This document shows positions 33,950 to 46,000 of a stretch of 64,000 bases of DNA, one piece after another. The position numbers were made by a program, and so were the translations under genes. This stretch comes from Gibbula magus. Its lineage: Eukaryota; Mollusca; Gastropoda; Trochida; Trochidae. How positions within the stretch are numbered: the stretch's first letter is position 1; the number at the start of each line of letters is the position of its first letter. The stretch is from contig OW388303.1 of NCBI GenBank assembly GCA_936450465.1, positions 11,935,021 through 11,999,020 on the forward strand, written 5' to 3'. The notes under the pieces were generated by a model. That model was not told where the DNA came from and did no database searches. It saw only the letters and a list, made by a program, of their open reading frames with translations.

Positions 33950-35073
33950 GTCAAAGGTTAGTGAAATCAGTCATGTGATTGATCCTTGAAATTTTGCATA
34001 TAGGGCCAGACCTGAGGTAGAAGATGCAACAATCACACTGTTACACACTATTTATCAGCATTTGGAAATCTATGATACATATGTACGGATAATGTTTGCT
34101 GATTTTCATCAGGTTTTAATACTATTCAGCCTCACCTACTTATTGACAAACTTTCCAAAATTAATGTTAATTCTTATATCCTTAAATGGATAAATACATT
34201 CCTGGTTAATAGACAATAATGTGAACGAGATAACCAAGTGGGGTCTTCTATACTATCATATAATTCAGAGTTGCGTAATTCCTCCTATTTTGTTTATATT
34301 ATATACCAAAGACTGTATATTCAAAGCAAAAGAATGTCTGACAATAAAAGTTGCCGACGATGCTGCATTGGTTGGCCTGATAAGAGAATCTGAACTGAAA
34401 ATTCAAAAATTGTATATAGAATGCATGGTGCAAACCAAACTTTTTTATTTTTGAATGTGCAAAAGACCAAAGAAATGATCTCTGATTTCAGGAAAACTAG
34501 GTCTACAATAAATACTGTGACTATTGATGATAATGAAATATAAAAAGTAACGGAATATAAATATCTGGATATACTGTCTATAAGATTCGAAACTCTCTTG
34601 GAATGAAAACACTGACAAAATTTATCAAAACAATAAAATTTTATTCAAAGTGTGCAAACATTTAATTGTTTGAGTTGGTACAGAAACCTCTCTAAAATTG
34701 TAAACATCGCTTCAAAAATTATTCGATTTCTTATAAATTATTGAATGTATCGGCACATTTTATGAGCAGCAACTTTCAAAAAACAAATAAAATTTTAAGT
34801 GACTCAACTCGAATACTTTTTTCGGAATATTATTCACAGCCTTTCGGACGGAGACTGCGTATGTCGACTTAGTCTAGACTTTGTTTTAAATAGCATATAC
34901 ACCTTAATGGAAACTTTTTGGAATTATCTTTTTATGATCAATTTACACAAGTGTATATTATGTTTATATTGTTTATACATGGCTGGTTTATGGGTTTTTT
35001 TATGCTGGAGAACTGTATAAGATGTAAATTTCCCTCGGGATAGTAACGAATTATCTTATCTTATCTTATCTTA
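33950..35073 (+). pseudogene. Decayed L2/CR1-type LINE reverse transcriptase, 3' end
   Basis: Translation in shifting frames gives the order expected for a non-LTR reverse transcriptase: FAYR followed by EVEDATITLLH (about 33,996-34,050), FADFHQ then FNTIQPHLL after a frameshift (34,098-34,145), CVIPPILFILYTKDC and VADDAALVGLI with the catalytic-type ADD (34,270-34,385), LNVQKTKEMISDFRK (34,450-34,495), EYKYLDI, and a C-terminal KILSDSTRILFSEY followed by QPFGRRLRM (34,788-34,865). In-frame stops (one just before FAYR) and frameshifts show it is inactive. The 3' end has the CCCTCGGGA hairpin motif and ends in TTATC repeats, as L2/CR1 elements do. The 5' part is missing. Confidence 0.85.
35051..35073 (+). 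repeat. (TTATC)n tail of the LINE
   Basis: Four TTATC units plus TTA follow the LINE 3' end. Such short tandem tails replace poly-A in L2/CR1-type elements and mark the insertion end. Confidence 0.85.
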
Positions 35074-35437
35074 GTTTGTCCATGGCAGTGCTACAACACA
35101 TATCGTATCCACAAATGTATGTATAAACGGTATCCAGTAGACTTAGGTAAACCAATTATAAATGGTGACAATGTCCAAGTGTTCAGTTGACACAGTCAAA
35201 TGTTGGTACCTATACATAGTGTTATATATACTTTATCGAATAACGCATGTTTCAAACAGTTCATCATATGTTGAAACTGTTGAAAAGTAGTTGACACAAT
35301 TCTTATTCCGATGTAGTGATCATTGATAAAGTTTCAACATGTGTCAAACCAATTTACGGATGTTTCATCTGACGACTTCAACAAAATGATCATAAAATGT
35401 CGACAACATCAATAACAACACCCAGCACTCTGTATAC
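35074..35437. other. Spacer between LINE and exon candidate
   Basis: AT-rich. A stray segment (ATTTACGGATGTTTCA near 35,352-35,367) resembles a unit of the 32.6-kb minisatellite. Confidence 0.35.
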
Positions 35438-35595
35438 CTCATCGTTGGAAGCCATTACACCCGGACCCACTTCTGAAAGCATGATATTTTTATGAGGGTG
35501 GCCCCGGTACACGTGGAACAACAGAGGGTGTAAGCTTGGACAAAGCGTATCGTTAAATTTTAACGAGGTTCCCATTACCCCTCCACCAGATGGCT
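35438..35595 (-). CDS. Candidate internal exon, product unrecognised
   Basis: On the minus strand a CACCAG acceptor-like site precedes 35,595 and GAG|GTATAC is a donor-like site after 35,438. Between them one frame is open (two leading bases, then CCA TCT). G+C is near one half, against about one third around it, and codon use looks coding-like. The peptide runs through MGTSLKFNDTL, HVYRGHPHKN and MLSEVGPGVMASNDE. The open frame continues to a stop at 35,390 if the donor is not used. There is no confident domain match. It could be an exon of a gene that spans this window in its introns, or a pseudo-exon. Confidence 0.3.
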
Positions 35596-35599
35596 CTGG

Positions 35600-36130
35600 T
35601 GATATACAATAATAATGTTATCTTATTATTCGCTACTGAACATCAATAGAAGCCATCATTAAGCCAGTAATTACAAATGAGCGTATTGAAGCGATATGTG
35701 GTTACTGTATTGTTGTCTAGAGGCTCTGTCACATTAATCATCGGAAACACTGACAGTGAAACAATACTTTTAGTAATTGTGTCGATGATCGGGGGTGTTT
35801 GGATTATTGTTGATACGTGTAATTAATTACAGGGTTTATCTTTCTATCAATAAAGTATTTTGTTAGAGTTTAACACGTGGTTTACTGCATAAAACGTTCT
35901 TAAATGTGAGTAAACTATTTGGTAGATATGAAACTACTTTCATTAAATCTTACGGTTGTATAAATGGCCGTTTTCTTCAAAAAGTATTTTATAAGATGAA
36001 GATGAAGATAAATATATTCGTAACAATTTCTTTATTCATGATGAATAAAATGAAACATAATGGTTTCAAATTGATAGACACTAATCATCACGAATATAAT
36101 ATAGAGCTAAATGCTTGGATACAATCATTA
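35600..36130. other. AT-rich non-coding stretch
   Basis: Nothing was recognised; the 96-codon frame at 35906-36196 ends in the poly-G tract and codes Gly repeats there. Confidence 0.4.
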
Positions 36131-36131
36131 T

Positions 36132-36182
36132 GGGGGGAGGGGAGGGGAGGGGGGGAGGGGGGTGGGGGGGGGGGGGGGGGGG
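36132..36182 (+). repeat. G-rich tract with G19 homopolymer
   Basis: G-runs are separated by single A or T bases and end in 19 consecutive G (36,164-36,182). It has strong quadruplex potential and is a likely site of length polymorphism or sequencing error. Confidence 0.95.
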
Positions 36183-38304
36183 CTGAAATTTGGTGATATT
36201 AAACGCAATTAGCATGTATAATACTGCGTATTACTGTGCTGATAAAACATACATCGCGATCCGTTCTACGAAGATAACAAGATGTTTATTTTGAAGATTT
36301 ATATAACAGCGGAATCTAAGAGTTACTTGTTTTGAAACCAGCATGAAAGACATTTATTTTACAATGTCACCATTGTGATAGATAAGTTGTTTACTCACAT
36401 CACGAATTAACGCTTTGAAATGGAAAAGTAACAATTTATGACAATATATATGTTTTTTTGCATAAATGTATTCGTCAGTTTTTGCATAATTTAATGTTTA
36501 TTTGTCAGTTTATCTACATATTTCATATCAACAACAAACATCAACTTTGACAACTAATCTTGTATATTATGATGGTAATCCTCAGACGGAAAAAGAGTAT
36601 CCACCTAATAACGACTTTGTCAACTTTCTTTCAAGTTTCCACAGCAGTGGATAACCAACTTAACGCTCTTAATCTAACCAGCTCAGATCACAAAGCGTGA
36701 TGCGTTCACTTTATGACCCAAGCTTAGATAAAGTTGTGATGCTTTTATTAAAACAGATCACCCCGTGGCTCAGTGTGTGGCGCTTTTATATTATATTTTT
36801 CTAATATACATCATAATACTCGATTCATTTGAAAGTAATTCTCGACTTTGATAATAAAGTCATAAAAAGTGAAATTCCCAAAACGTAGCCATGCAAAAGT
36901 GGAACTTTGAAAGTTCTGATAATGTTTTTACCATGAAGTGATCCATTTACCAATCAAAATATAAATCAACACCTCCCGTATACAAAGTAGCCGATTAAGT
37001 ATTTTGAAACAGTATCGTATGTCAAACTCGTGAAAGCACTTGTATTCAACTTCTCTACACGGCCGAGCAGCTATGACAGTGCAGGGAGTTTCTGTGCTCC
37101 TCGGCTTCACATCACAAAGACGGGAGTGTTCTGTGATAAAGCTGTGATCACACAGCGAGACTGCTTCATTTACATAGTACTCTATGATAATCATATTCAC
37201 GGCAACAATTTGTAAGCAACCAGGCAGAAAAAGACATTTCCCTCTGCAGGGGGCTAATAGATTTGTTTGTAGAGGATTTACCCACCCGTAACCCCCATTA
37301 GGGGAACCAGTCGCTATTTAGCACAATTCCTCACCTGGGCCCAACTAACTGTGACGTCATCCCACCAAAGACGATAACTCAGGTAAAATGCAAAGTTTGC
37401 GACATCAAAGGGAAAGGATTGCAGGTAGATAATAGACGATTGTTCACGGGCGATTAATCCACAGCGGGAATATGGCTAAGAATGCTGCGTTTGTGCGAAT
37501 TTAATGCGAGTCGTGGTGGCATAAATGTAGTGAAACTGGGGGGAGGCGATATTATTGAGCCACAAAATTGGTCTTCGGTCCAGCCGTAGTTCATAGATTT
37601 GTAATATCACCACTAGGAATCCATAGGATGGTAGTAAAAGCCTGCATATAGATCCAGTCCTGCTCATCAAATAGAATTTAAACGTCCGAAAAACCAGTTT
37701 TATTTCGCGAGGAGAAGTTTAATTGCGCCAGTTTCTCTTCAGATTCGAGGCCAAAGAGTCCGGCATCTCTCGTCAACTCTGGATCCTAAATGGTTTAAAT
37801 ATCGCTTTTATTATCTATTAAGAGCCACTGGAAGTGGGCTGAATGCATATATCCCATATGTATGTTATGAACTCTGGGCCGTCCATACGCACACCTTCCG
37901 TGGAGGCGAGATATATGGCAAACTAATCCATAACAGTCCTATTAAGGAGGATTTAAACAGCTTCATGTTTAATTTTATGTACAATGAATTCGCTTTTTGG
38001 ATGACCTTTCATAATATTGGGAATCATTTTGTATAACTCGGGCATATATCCCAGTACTTATACGTCGTCATGAGAATGAATAAACAGATCTTACAGTAAC
38101 ACAGCCTACTGCAGACAAGATATTGGCTTAACGACGTTGATGGCGATATATTTGTTGCTATTTGAGGGAGGTCAATTGACAAGAGAAATATGACAGAGAA
38201 AATGACAACAAAACTTCTTCAGAAATGTTAATCACTAAATAGTGATCACTTGGAAAACATTAAAATATGTACTTTTGGTAATCTAACTTCTTTGAGTGGC
38301 ATTC
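36183..38304. other. Non-coding stretch with a moderate-G+C block at 37.0-37.5 kb
   Basis: 37,030-37,480 is richer in G+C, has overlapping short frames on both strands and one TGACGTCA (37,352-37,359). It looks like unique, possibly regulatory DNA. No exon could be defined. Confidence 0.35.
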
Positions 38305-38375
38305 ATGCTTGATACGGTACAAGAATCTGTACCGAAACGTCGCACCCTCCGAATAAAGAAATTGTCATCTATACA
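38305..38375 (+). repeat. Hammerhead-like relic, plus orientation
   Basis: CGGTAC...GTACCGAAACGTCG (38,315-38,342) gives a clean stem II followed by GAAA. The preceding bases read CTTGATA instead of CUGAUGA. It is followed by AATAAAGAAATTGTCATC and a CTTGTCCTTATTT-like tail, matching the right arm and flank of the 5.4-kb element. The core is mutated, so it is not expected to cleave. Confidence 0.45.
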
Positions 38376-38834
38376 CTTGTCCTTATTTTTATCATCTAGA
38401 TAAATGACAATTTCCATCTTATAACCTAATAATTAAAACGGATTTATAACTGATTATATTTCTTATTTTTTCTCAAGTAATGTTTCCCTGTTCAGAAGAT
38501 TGTCGATAGTATATAAAGCTATGTAGCACATATTAGTTTAGACATCTAAACGCATAGGAACATTGTAAATCAAATAATATATTCAAGCACAGCGTTGAAT
38601 GAAAATGAAAATATCAATTTTGATGGATAAACATGTATTTATAAATCATGCAATCATAGGCGTTTTATCAGAGAAATATATCCAAGAGAGAATTATTACC
38701 ACTCTCGCGCCCTCCCTCCATGGTCCTAACACCCTTCTCGTAATATTTCAAGTTTCCTTGACAACTGGCGACACATCTTACACGGCAACTCCTGTCGAAT
38801 CCATCCCTGTATAGCGACAACGCAGAGAGATTAT
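38376..38834. other. AT-rich non-coding stretch
   Basis: Only a 71-codon plus frame (38,599-38,814) without recognisable motif. Confidence 0.35.
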
Positions 38835-38998
38835 GACTTGCAATCAAATCAGTGAGTTACAGGCCGTTTGTAAACGCGGTGACAGCATCCAATAGGTGGC
38901 TCCATACCCTGCCTGTGACTTACGATCAAATCCTTGAGTTACAGACTGTTTGTAAATGTCGTGACAGCATCCCATAGGCTTCGCTCTATACCCGGTCC
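38835..38998. repeat. Two-copy tandem duplication, 82 bp
   Basis: GACTTGCAATCAAATCAGTG at 38,835 recurs as GACTTACGATCAAATCCTTG at 38,917. The shared core GAGTTACAG..GTTTGTAAA continues into TGACAGCATCC.ATAGG. Divergence of roughly 15-20% indicates an old duplication or two related regulatory modules. Confidence 0.75.
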
Positions 38999-39680
38999 TG
39001 TCGCTGAGTATTGACTCTGACCACGGGGTATGATGTATTGTATGATATCTATGTTGCCGGTGAATGACAAAAGTAGAAAATGATGCATTTATGAGGAGGA
39101 GAAATTTACTGTGAGAAACTTGGAAGTTAATTGTGCCATCATTTAGTGGTTGGACATTTATTAGAGACGGGGTGAATATAGCGAGAGCCCTTATCTGGCG
39201 CCTAACACTACCCGTGGATACAGCGTTACACGCGCGCGGTATGCAGATAGTAAATCAGGAATAGAGGATTGACGGATAGGGGGTGTTTATCTTGGGGTCT
39301 GATTATCACGCCCTTGGGTCATAAACACCGACAAAATATCAAAAGCTTTCTCAAACTCCTTTATTTCTGTGTGAAACCTTTGAAAGGCGGTTTTGCCCAC
39401 GACGAGAAAATTCAATTCACGAGCAACCATTGAAATCTGAAATCCTAAAACGACAGGTATTTAATCCGCCGAAACCAAACTATTTCTTTCAGATACCCGG
39501 TGATTAAACATACCCTTTTGTAAAACGAAGGGTCCCACTCTGAGCCCTTGCTACCCGGTAAAGAGGACTGAAGTAAACTAAATGTTATTATTGTAGTTGA
39601 CAAATTTATGCTAGAAGCTTCTGAATTGCAGCTACCCCGCAACACACGGGCTGCATCCTAGCATCCGGGTTACCGTGACA
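38999..39680. other. Moderate-G+C unique stretch
   Basis: Includes CpG-rich ACGCGCGCGG near 39,230. The 66-codon minus frame (39,645-39,445) is unrecognised. It may be regulatory. Confidence 0.3.
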
Positions 39681-39700
39681 AGGTCAGAGGTTAAAGGTTA
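39681..39700 (+). promoter_or_regulatory. Triple DR1 nuclear-receptor-type site
   Basis: AGGTCA G AGGTTA A AGGTTA: three half-sites in the same direction, each separated by one base. DR1 is the spacing used by HNF4, COUP-TF and RXR-type receptors. Function is inferred. Confidence 0.4.
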
Positions 39701-42649
39701 AATTTGATGTCCAACCGTGGATCGAGTACCTAAGTTCTAATTATACGGATGTTATTGAACCGGTGTCAGATGTCTGATGTTTACTCAGGTTTTTTTAAAA
39801 ATGAAATTTGCGGAATAAAATGTCTACATTTGCAAAATGGAAAGAGGGAACTTGCGATATCACGTATTTCCTATATTATCTTTCCTTGAGCTTACAATAC
39901 TTGCTAAACCTTTTATTGAATGTGAAGATCTGGACCACATTACACGGTCAACGATCTATTTCATACATGATGTTGTTTATTTTATATATAATTAATATGT
40001 ATGTGCACACAGCGCAATGTTATTCATGAGGTTTGGACTATCAAAATATAAAGTATTTGTCTGTCTGGTAATTTTGTTCAGAAACGTGGTCACAGAGAAA
40101 TTTAGTTTTAAATTATTTGAATTACCATTATTATAATTATCAGATGTCTGACCGACAACATTGAAGAATGAAAGGCGTGCTTTCTGGCGTTTTTAGATTA
40201 ACGACATCTTGGTTTCAAGTTTGAAAAAATAAAGCAAAACTTTCAGACTAAGGTGTTAAGTGGAAAGTCGCCAATTTCTTACGAAAATAACATATCATCG
40301 TTCCACCATAATTTGAATTACATTTACAGCAATAATTGACTGAAGTATGAATTATCAATAAAAATGAGTTCAAATGTCTTTAATATATTTCTACTCTCTC
40401 TAATTGCCATTCTGTTACGCGTGTAAGCAACATGCCCACGTGTGTAAGTAACATGCCCACGTGTGCACGGAAAGTCAGCGTAAGTGCACGTTACTCACCA
40501 GATGATTAAAACCAATATGAAAAAGTCGTCTCAAATCTTCCAAATATTGAAAAATCGTTCAATCATCTTGTGATCATTCGAAAACTTAATTACGTCTCTG
40601 AAATGAAGGAAAATATTGCTGGACGTTTACACGTCATAACATATGAAAAATAATCTCATTAAGTCTGCTCATTTAATTAAGAAATTCGCCTGTATACGAA
40701 GTTTAATCGACTCCGACTGGGGCTATTGCTTAGTAAACACGGCTAAATCAGCCATTTATCGACATGTGGGAGCTGTTTACGGCATCTCGTAATAAAATTT
40801 AATCTTCATCAAAACGCTTTTAAGACGAGAAATAGTAAATATAATGCTTGTGGTTGGACGGTGTCAACATATTTGTGTCAATAATGAGTCTTATTTCGCT
40901 GTAAATCATCTTGTTTATGACACGGAGGGACCGTTGTTGATAACTCGCAGCACCTCATCCGTCAGCTTAATCTCGCGCCAAAGTAAAACTAATTTAAAAG
41001 GGTTTCGACCTCCCTGCACGACAAATTGAACAATAATTACAAATTAAAACATCCTAAGTTAAAATCTTTGGTCCGTATGTCTCGAACTTGCAAAGGACGA
41101 AGTCGTTTCCAAAAAACAATCAGAGAAATATTTTAATAGCGGCTGTCCATTTCAACACCAATTCTAAATTGTCTCCCTTGGTAACTCCGCCATTTTGGCT
41201 CACAGCTCAACGTTGTGCTAGTCTTTTTCAGGTCCAATTTAATTTGAAATATCCGATGACGTTGGCTAAATATGTGTCCGACGGTTCACTCCCAACTTGC
41301 CCTGGGAAGAAATAAAATTTGGAAGTGACAAGGTCAGACATTGGTGGAAATTGTCTGTCATTAGTAATTGTCAATGTTGACGCGGCGGTGTGTACCATCC
41401 CACAGTCCCGTGTCTGTTTATGTACAGATGTTTCTCTCGCTACAAAAGCCGAGGAATTTGGCGCTTCCCTCGCTTACACATGCTCGCCATTAGCATCAAT
41501 CACCGGCTATAGTCGCCGCGGCTTTATCTCGTAACTAAGGGATGTCATTTTTCACAGCTATGATAAAGAGTTGTCTCCCTTCCAGACTTACATTTAGTCT
41601 TTGGAAGAAAATCAACTTATTTTGGGGGATCAAATTCCTGTTGGATATTTAGGAGAACTTTGAAGGACTTTATTGACAACATTTAAAATGGACTCTAGAA
41701 TTTATATTTGTCCGACTTTGTAGAAATGTTGACTGCGGTATCGATGATAAGCATCCACTTGGGGTTATGTTCATATATAACACTGATTCGGAAGTCCTAC
41801 CTACAGGCGCTGTATCTGTGTGAGAAGTACGCGTTAAGGTCTTAATAATGATTTCCCTCCTTACCCAGCCCATATCAAATTAATTTGCAGATAAGCAATG
41901 TTAGTGTTATTTACACATGACCCAACTGAATTACATTCGTTTAAGTGTTTTTGATGATAACGCCTTCTTTCTTATTGCATGACACTTTATCTTGGTTGTC
42001 CCAACTCTATGTATCTTGTAAAAAGACAAGCTATTTGAAAGTCATCATTGTACCAACAGTCTTTTTTTTCTTTAATATGTATCAACTTGACTTTACCATA
42101 AGCTACATCATAATTATCTCAGAGAAACATCTCCAGATTTTGGTTGAATTTCCCATTTCCCTCAGACTCCTTTCCAATAAAATTTTCAGTTCACAATAAT
42201 TATGAGACAAAGTACATGTATGTGAATATCGCCCGCTTCAAAACAACGTCGACCTTTCGGAATATTTTGTGTTTTCAGTGTGATATCAATGATCTCTCAT
42301 CAAGTGACTAAGTAGAGCACACATAAAACACGAACTTTCCTGTTTGTTATCTGCTGCCGTGGTTGGAAATGTACATGTTATCGAAGTTGTACTGTTGCGG
42401 TGTTACCTAGCAACGAAGATCGGTTGCGTTTATTGTCATTGTGAGGTGTCGTCATTCTTTGAGGTGATGTCATGATTTTGTGTTGAAAGAAAGGATTTGT
42501 TACCCGAAACTGTTCCACGGGAGATATCGCTTGAGTGCGATTAAGTGATACCTCACAAGAGGAATCTTTTGGATAGAGGGTTTTGCACAATGTTCTGACG
42601 TCATCAACTGCAGACAACATGCCATCAAACTGCTATAACATCTTCATGT
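39701..42649. other. Unique non-coding block, regulatory texture
   Basis: No gene or repeat family was recognised. 40,690-41,560 has moderate G+C and several short frames of 61-75 codons on the plus strand without recognisable domains. A 21-bp repeat occurs twice at 40,421 and 40,442. TGACGTCA occurs at 42,596-42,603. Confidence 0.35.
40421..40462. repeat. 21-bp tandem duplication with CACGTG boxes
   Basis: GTGTAAGCAACATGCCCACGT and GTGTAAGTAACATGCCCACGT-type units follow directly; each ends in an E-box CACGTG. Confidence 0.75.
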
Positions 42650-42855
42650 AACTGACTTGTGACACTCATATAAAATTTCAGCGTAGTACCACCCATGGTT
42701 CGCTAGTTCCAGCCGATGCTCGCGGGTTTCACCGCAATGCATAGCCACATGGCGTTGCTGGCTTTCTTCCTGCCATAATACTAGCAGCCGCGATATAAGT
42801 GAAATACTCTTGAAAGCGGCGTTAAACACAAACTCACCTCAACTCACCTCAAATC
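42650..42855 (+). mobile_element. SINE with mollusc-type tail
   Basis: The 3' part reads GATATAAGTGAAATACTCTT then GCGGCGTTAAACA and ends in CTCACCTCAA-type repeats. A tail of the form GAAATA..TTGA..CGGCGTTAAACA..CTCAC is, from general knowledge, very common in mollusc SINEs. The 5' part contains ATGGTTCGCTAGTTCCAGCC, perhaps a decayed tRNA-like B box. The exact left boundary is unclear. Confidence 0.55.
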
Positions 42856-42936
42856 AAATATTTCCGTCTGTCTGTCTGGCTGCCTGTCATAATCAGATAC
42901 ATGATAAAAACTGCTATGACCAATTTAGTTCAAACA

Positions 42937-43010
42937 AGATTTAATGTTATATACGTCCCATAAGTCTTATGGGCGTATGTCATATACAGTTAGTTTTAAC
43001 TACATGTAGA
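42937..43010 (+). repeat. Short interspersed repeat with CCCATAAG hairpin
   Basis: CCCATAAG T CTTATGGG forms a perfect 8-bp stem near 42,957-42,973. The surrounding sequence (TAATGTTATA, CTTATGGG.CGTAT, ACAG.TAGTT) resembles 59,892-59,985, where the middle keeps a longer loop (GTGAGTAATGGCGGA). Confidence 0.5.
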
Positions 43011-46000
43011 TTGTGCTGTGACCAGGAAATCCACAAAATTCGATGACATAACAATAATATGGCGCCAATGCACTGTCAATATAATGCATGACAGAACTTT
43101 CTTTAGAGATGTTAATTTTTCATTGGAAACTAATGTAGAATGCGTGTTGATGATCACTTAAATCTCCTCCTCCCCATTGATAGAAATGACAATATGCTCG
43201 GCAAGTCTCGGGTATTCTTTAACCTGTGTTCACACATTCATATTTGATATATGTTTAACGTTTAAGCATCTTCTCTAAGCAAAAAATATTGTCATTATTT
43301 CATAAGCATTTGTATCATTTGATGATTGTAAGGATACAGTCAAGAATATAAACACTCATGCACTTAATAAACATAAATACCTCTGAATATTTCGAAAATT
43401 AAATTTCTAGGTTTGTTTTCACACATCGCCACGATGTCTGTAACCTACACAGTTCTAATAACAAATCGACTTTTCAATATTTAGAAGACTCTAAATTATT
43501 TCAAAAATCAATTTTGACCGCGGTTCACAGACGATCATTCTAAACCCAATCCATTGTTAACGAGAAATTGAATTTTATTAGAAATATTTGGCTGCGAAAT
43601 AATTGAAAAAAATATTTCTGAATAAAATTTTGGGGAGAAAATTGAAAATTGAGCATCTGAGTGATAAACTAGCGTCGATCTTGGTGTTTATGTCTCTCTG
43701 TCGCTTCCCCGAGGTGCATAGTTTACTCATCGATAGTTAATAACCATGGATACGATTTTATTAACTTAATCCAAATATTCCATTTACCCCCGGACTCTAT
43801 CCACATCGTTGATCATTGTTTACACATCCGTCTTTATAGCAAAGCCAAGGATGTACGTGATACTCATACGTTATCGCTGAGCTCATTTTCGCCTTTCTGA
43901 AAATTAACTCTTCTCAAACGATCTTGCGCACCGCTCTATAACCAGCAACCTACGCAAAGATGGATAGGCTGTCCCTTTCCGCCATCTTTATTTTCTCCTT
44001 CTTCACTTGATTTGATTGGCTGAGATGTATAAAACTTGCGCATGTCAAGAAGAAGTTAAGTGCAGTGTTGGTGATATACTCGTTTGTTATCGGAACGAGG
44101 GACCTGCTTTGAAAACGGGAACAAAAGGTCATGGTAGATGGTCTAACCTTCGGAGATATATCAATATAGGTTATTTCTAATAAGTTATTATTGCAAAACA
44201 TTTATCGATAATTTCCCAAACGGTCATTTGATTTATATGGGGAGTAATTGAGAAGCCAATGAATTCCTGAACAAAAGTAGAGAAACTTTAATTGACTGTA
44301 ACTATACAGCATTTATTTGCATTAACGGTTCTCATTATTCCAATATAAATATGAATTGAACTTATATGAATTGATATTATAAACGTAAATCTGCATAACA
44401 TATTTGAATTGCATTTGGTGTGAATTGAATGATTTTTTTTCTGAATTCACTTCTTGAAATGTGTAAATAAAAAGTATAAAAAGTATAAAACCTTCAAAAA
44501 ACTGTAGATTTGCATATAAGTGATTGCTGGGTATAAGAATGTAAATGAAAACTGCGGAATGGAAATGGAAGATAAGGAATTTGAATTGAATAAATAACTT
44601 TCAAAAGAGAATAAAAAACGAATAATGTCGAAATGACTTTTCAATTTTCGTCTTTATTCTAATAAAACTGAAGTGTTCTTTGAAAAATAGATTACGGTTT
44701 ATTTGCATTGTACAACGCTTGGCGTTTGTGACTGAGGTGAAGTTAGCAACTTTTACTGCGTGTGAAGAGACGGTATATGTCTGACAGCCCAATAGGTGTA
44801 ATTTGTACAGCGGCAATAATGGGGACTAATTTCTTGACCATGGTCGTTCTGAGGACATTAACCCAAGCTGCAGATATAGATTGAATTTATTTTAGGAAAT
44901 TCACTTGTCATAAAGAGTCGCAAGTGTGACAGTGTTTACAGAATAACCCAAGTAATTCGCCACACGGGTAGGGAACGAAGGTTTTTGTTTGTGCATAATC
45001 CGGCGTTACTGCCGATTAAAACTTGATCATGTGTGCGCATTTTTCATGACCCCATTTTATTGGGGGTAAATGGCTGTAAAGAAAGGTTAGGCTTTGGAGA
45101 GGACATTTCTAGCCCTTCTTTCTCATTGACTAGATTCCGGGGACCATATTTGATGGGGGACTTAATCTTTAAATAAAGCATGATGCACGGGCGGCACAAG
45201 GCGCTGACAGTCAAATTCCACTTAAAATCCTTAAGGATCGCCATTTTGAGACCTAAAGAGATGAATTCTTCACCTAATGTTTGAAAATTAGTCCATAATT
45301 GAAAGAATACTGTCGGTCATCATAGAATTAGGTCCACGATCTTTTTCTTTCTTTCAAGGCAGCGACTCGTTTATCAAGATCAAAGCCTGCAGGAGTTAAA
45401 TAGATCTGTCCACGGTTGTCAGTGAGGAAACCTCGGGTAAAGGAAGCCAAAAGGTCCTGGCCCGAACCAAACAAGGGATCAAGCATTTCTACACATCTCT
45501 TGCATACAAAGAGGGTTTTAAGCAGGCAAAATGGACCCGATTAGCAGATAATTGTCGCTAACAACAATATACAACCCGATCTGCACATGAGAGCAAATGG
45601 CTTTTAAATGATAGTTTGATGACGACTATTGCGATCTAATGACCACTCCGTGACCATAACACAAAGGCCGTCCAATCAACGCGACGTATCGTGTTTTCAC
45701 GCGTGAGGATGACGTAACGGAGCCCATTGACACGTGACCATCCACCCAGACAAAGATTTCCAGGTGTTTGGCCAACTAAAGGAATTTCCAAAGGACGATC
45801 TGTGTTGTCGTAATAAATGTCTCATTTTCCTCCGCATTTCAATATCTTTCATTGCCTTTGTCAATGGGCTAAGACTTCTTCTGTTCGCACAAAGTCGACG
45901 TTATTTTAGTCCGTCACGCATAGACTTACGCTTGGAATAAGACGGGCGTAAATCTGCCATTCCAAAATGTCACTTAAAAGAGTGAAAGCGCTACTATGTC

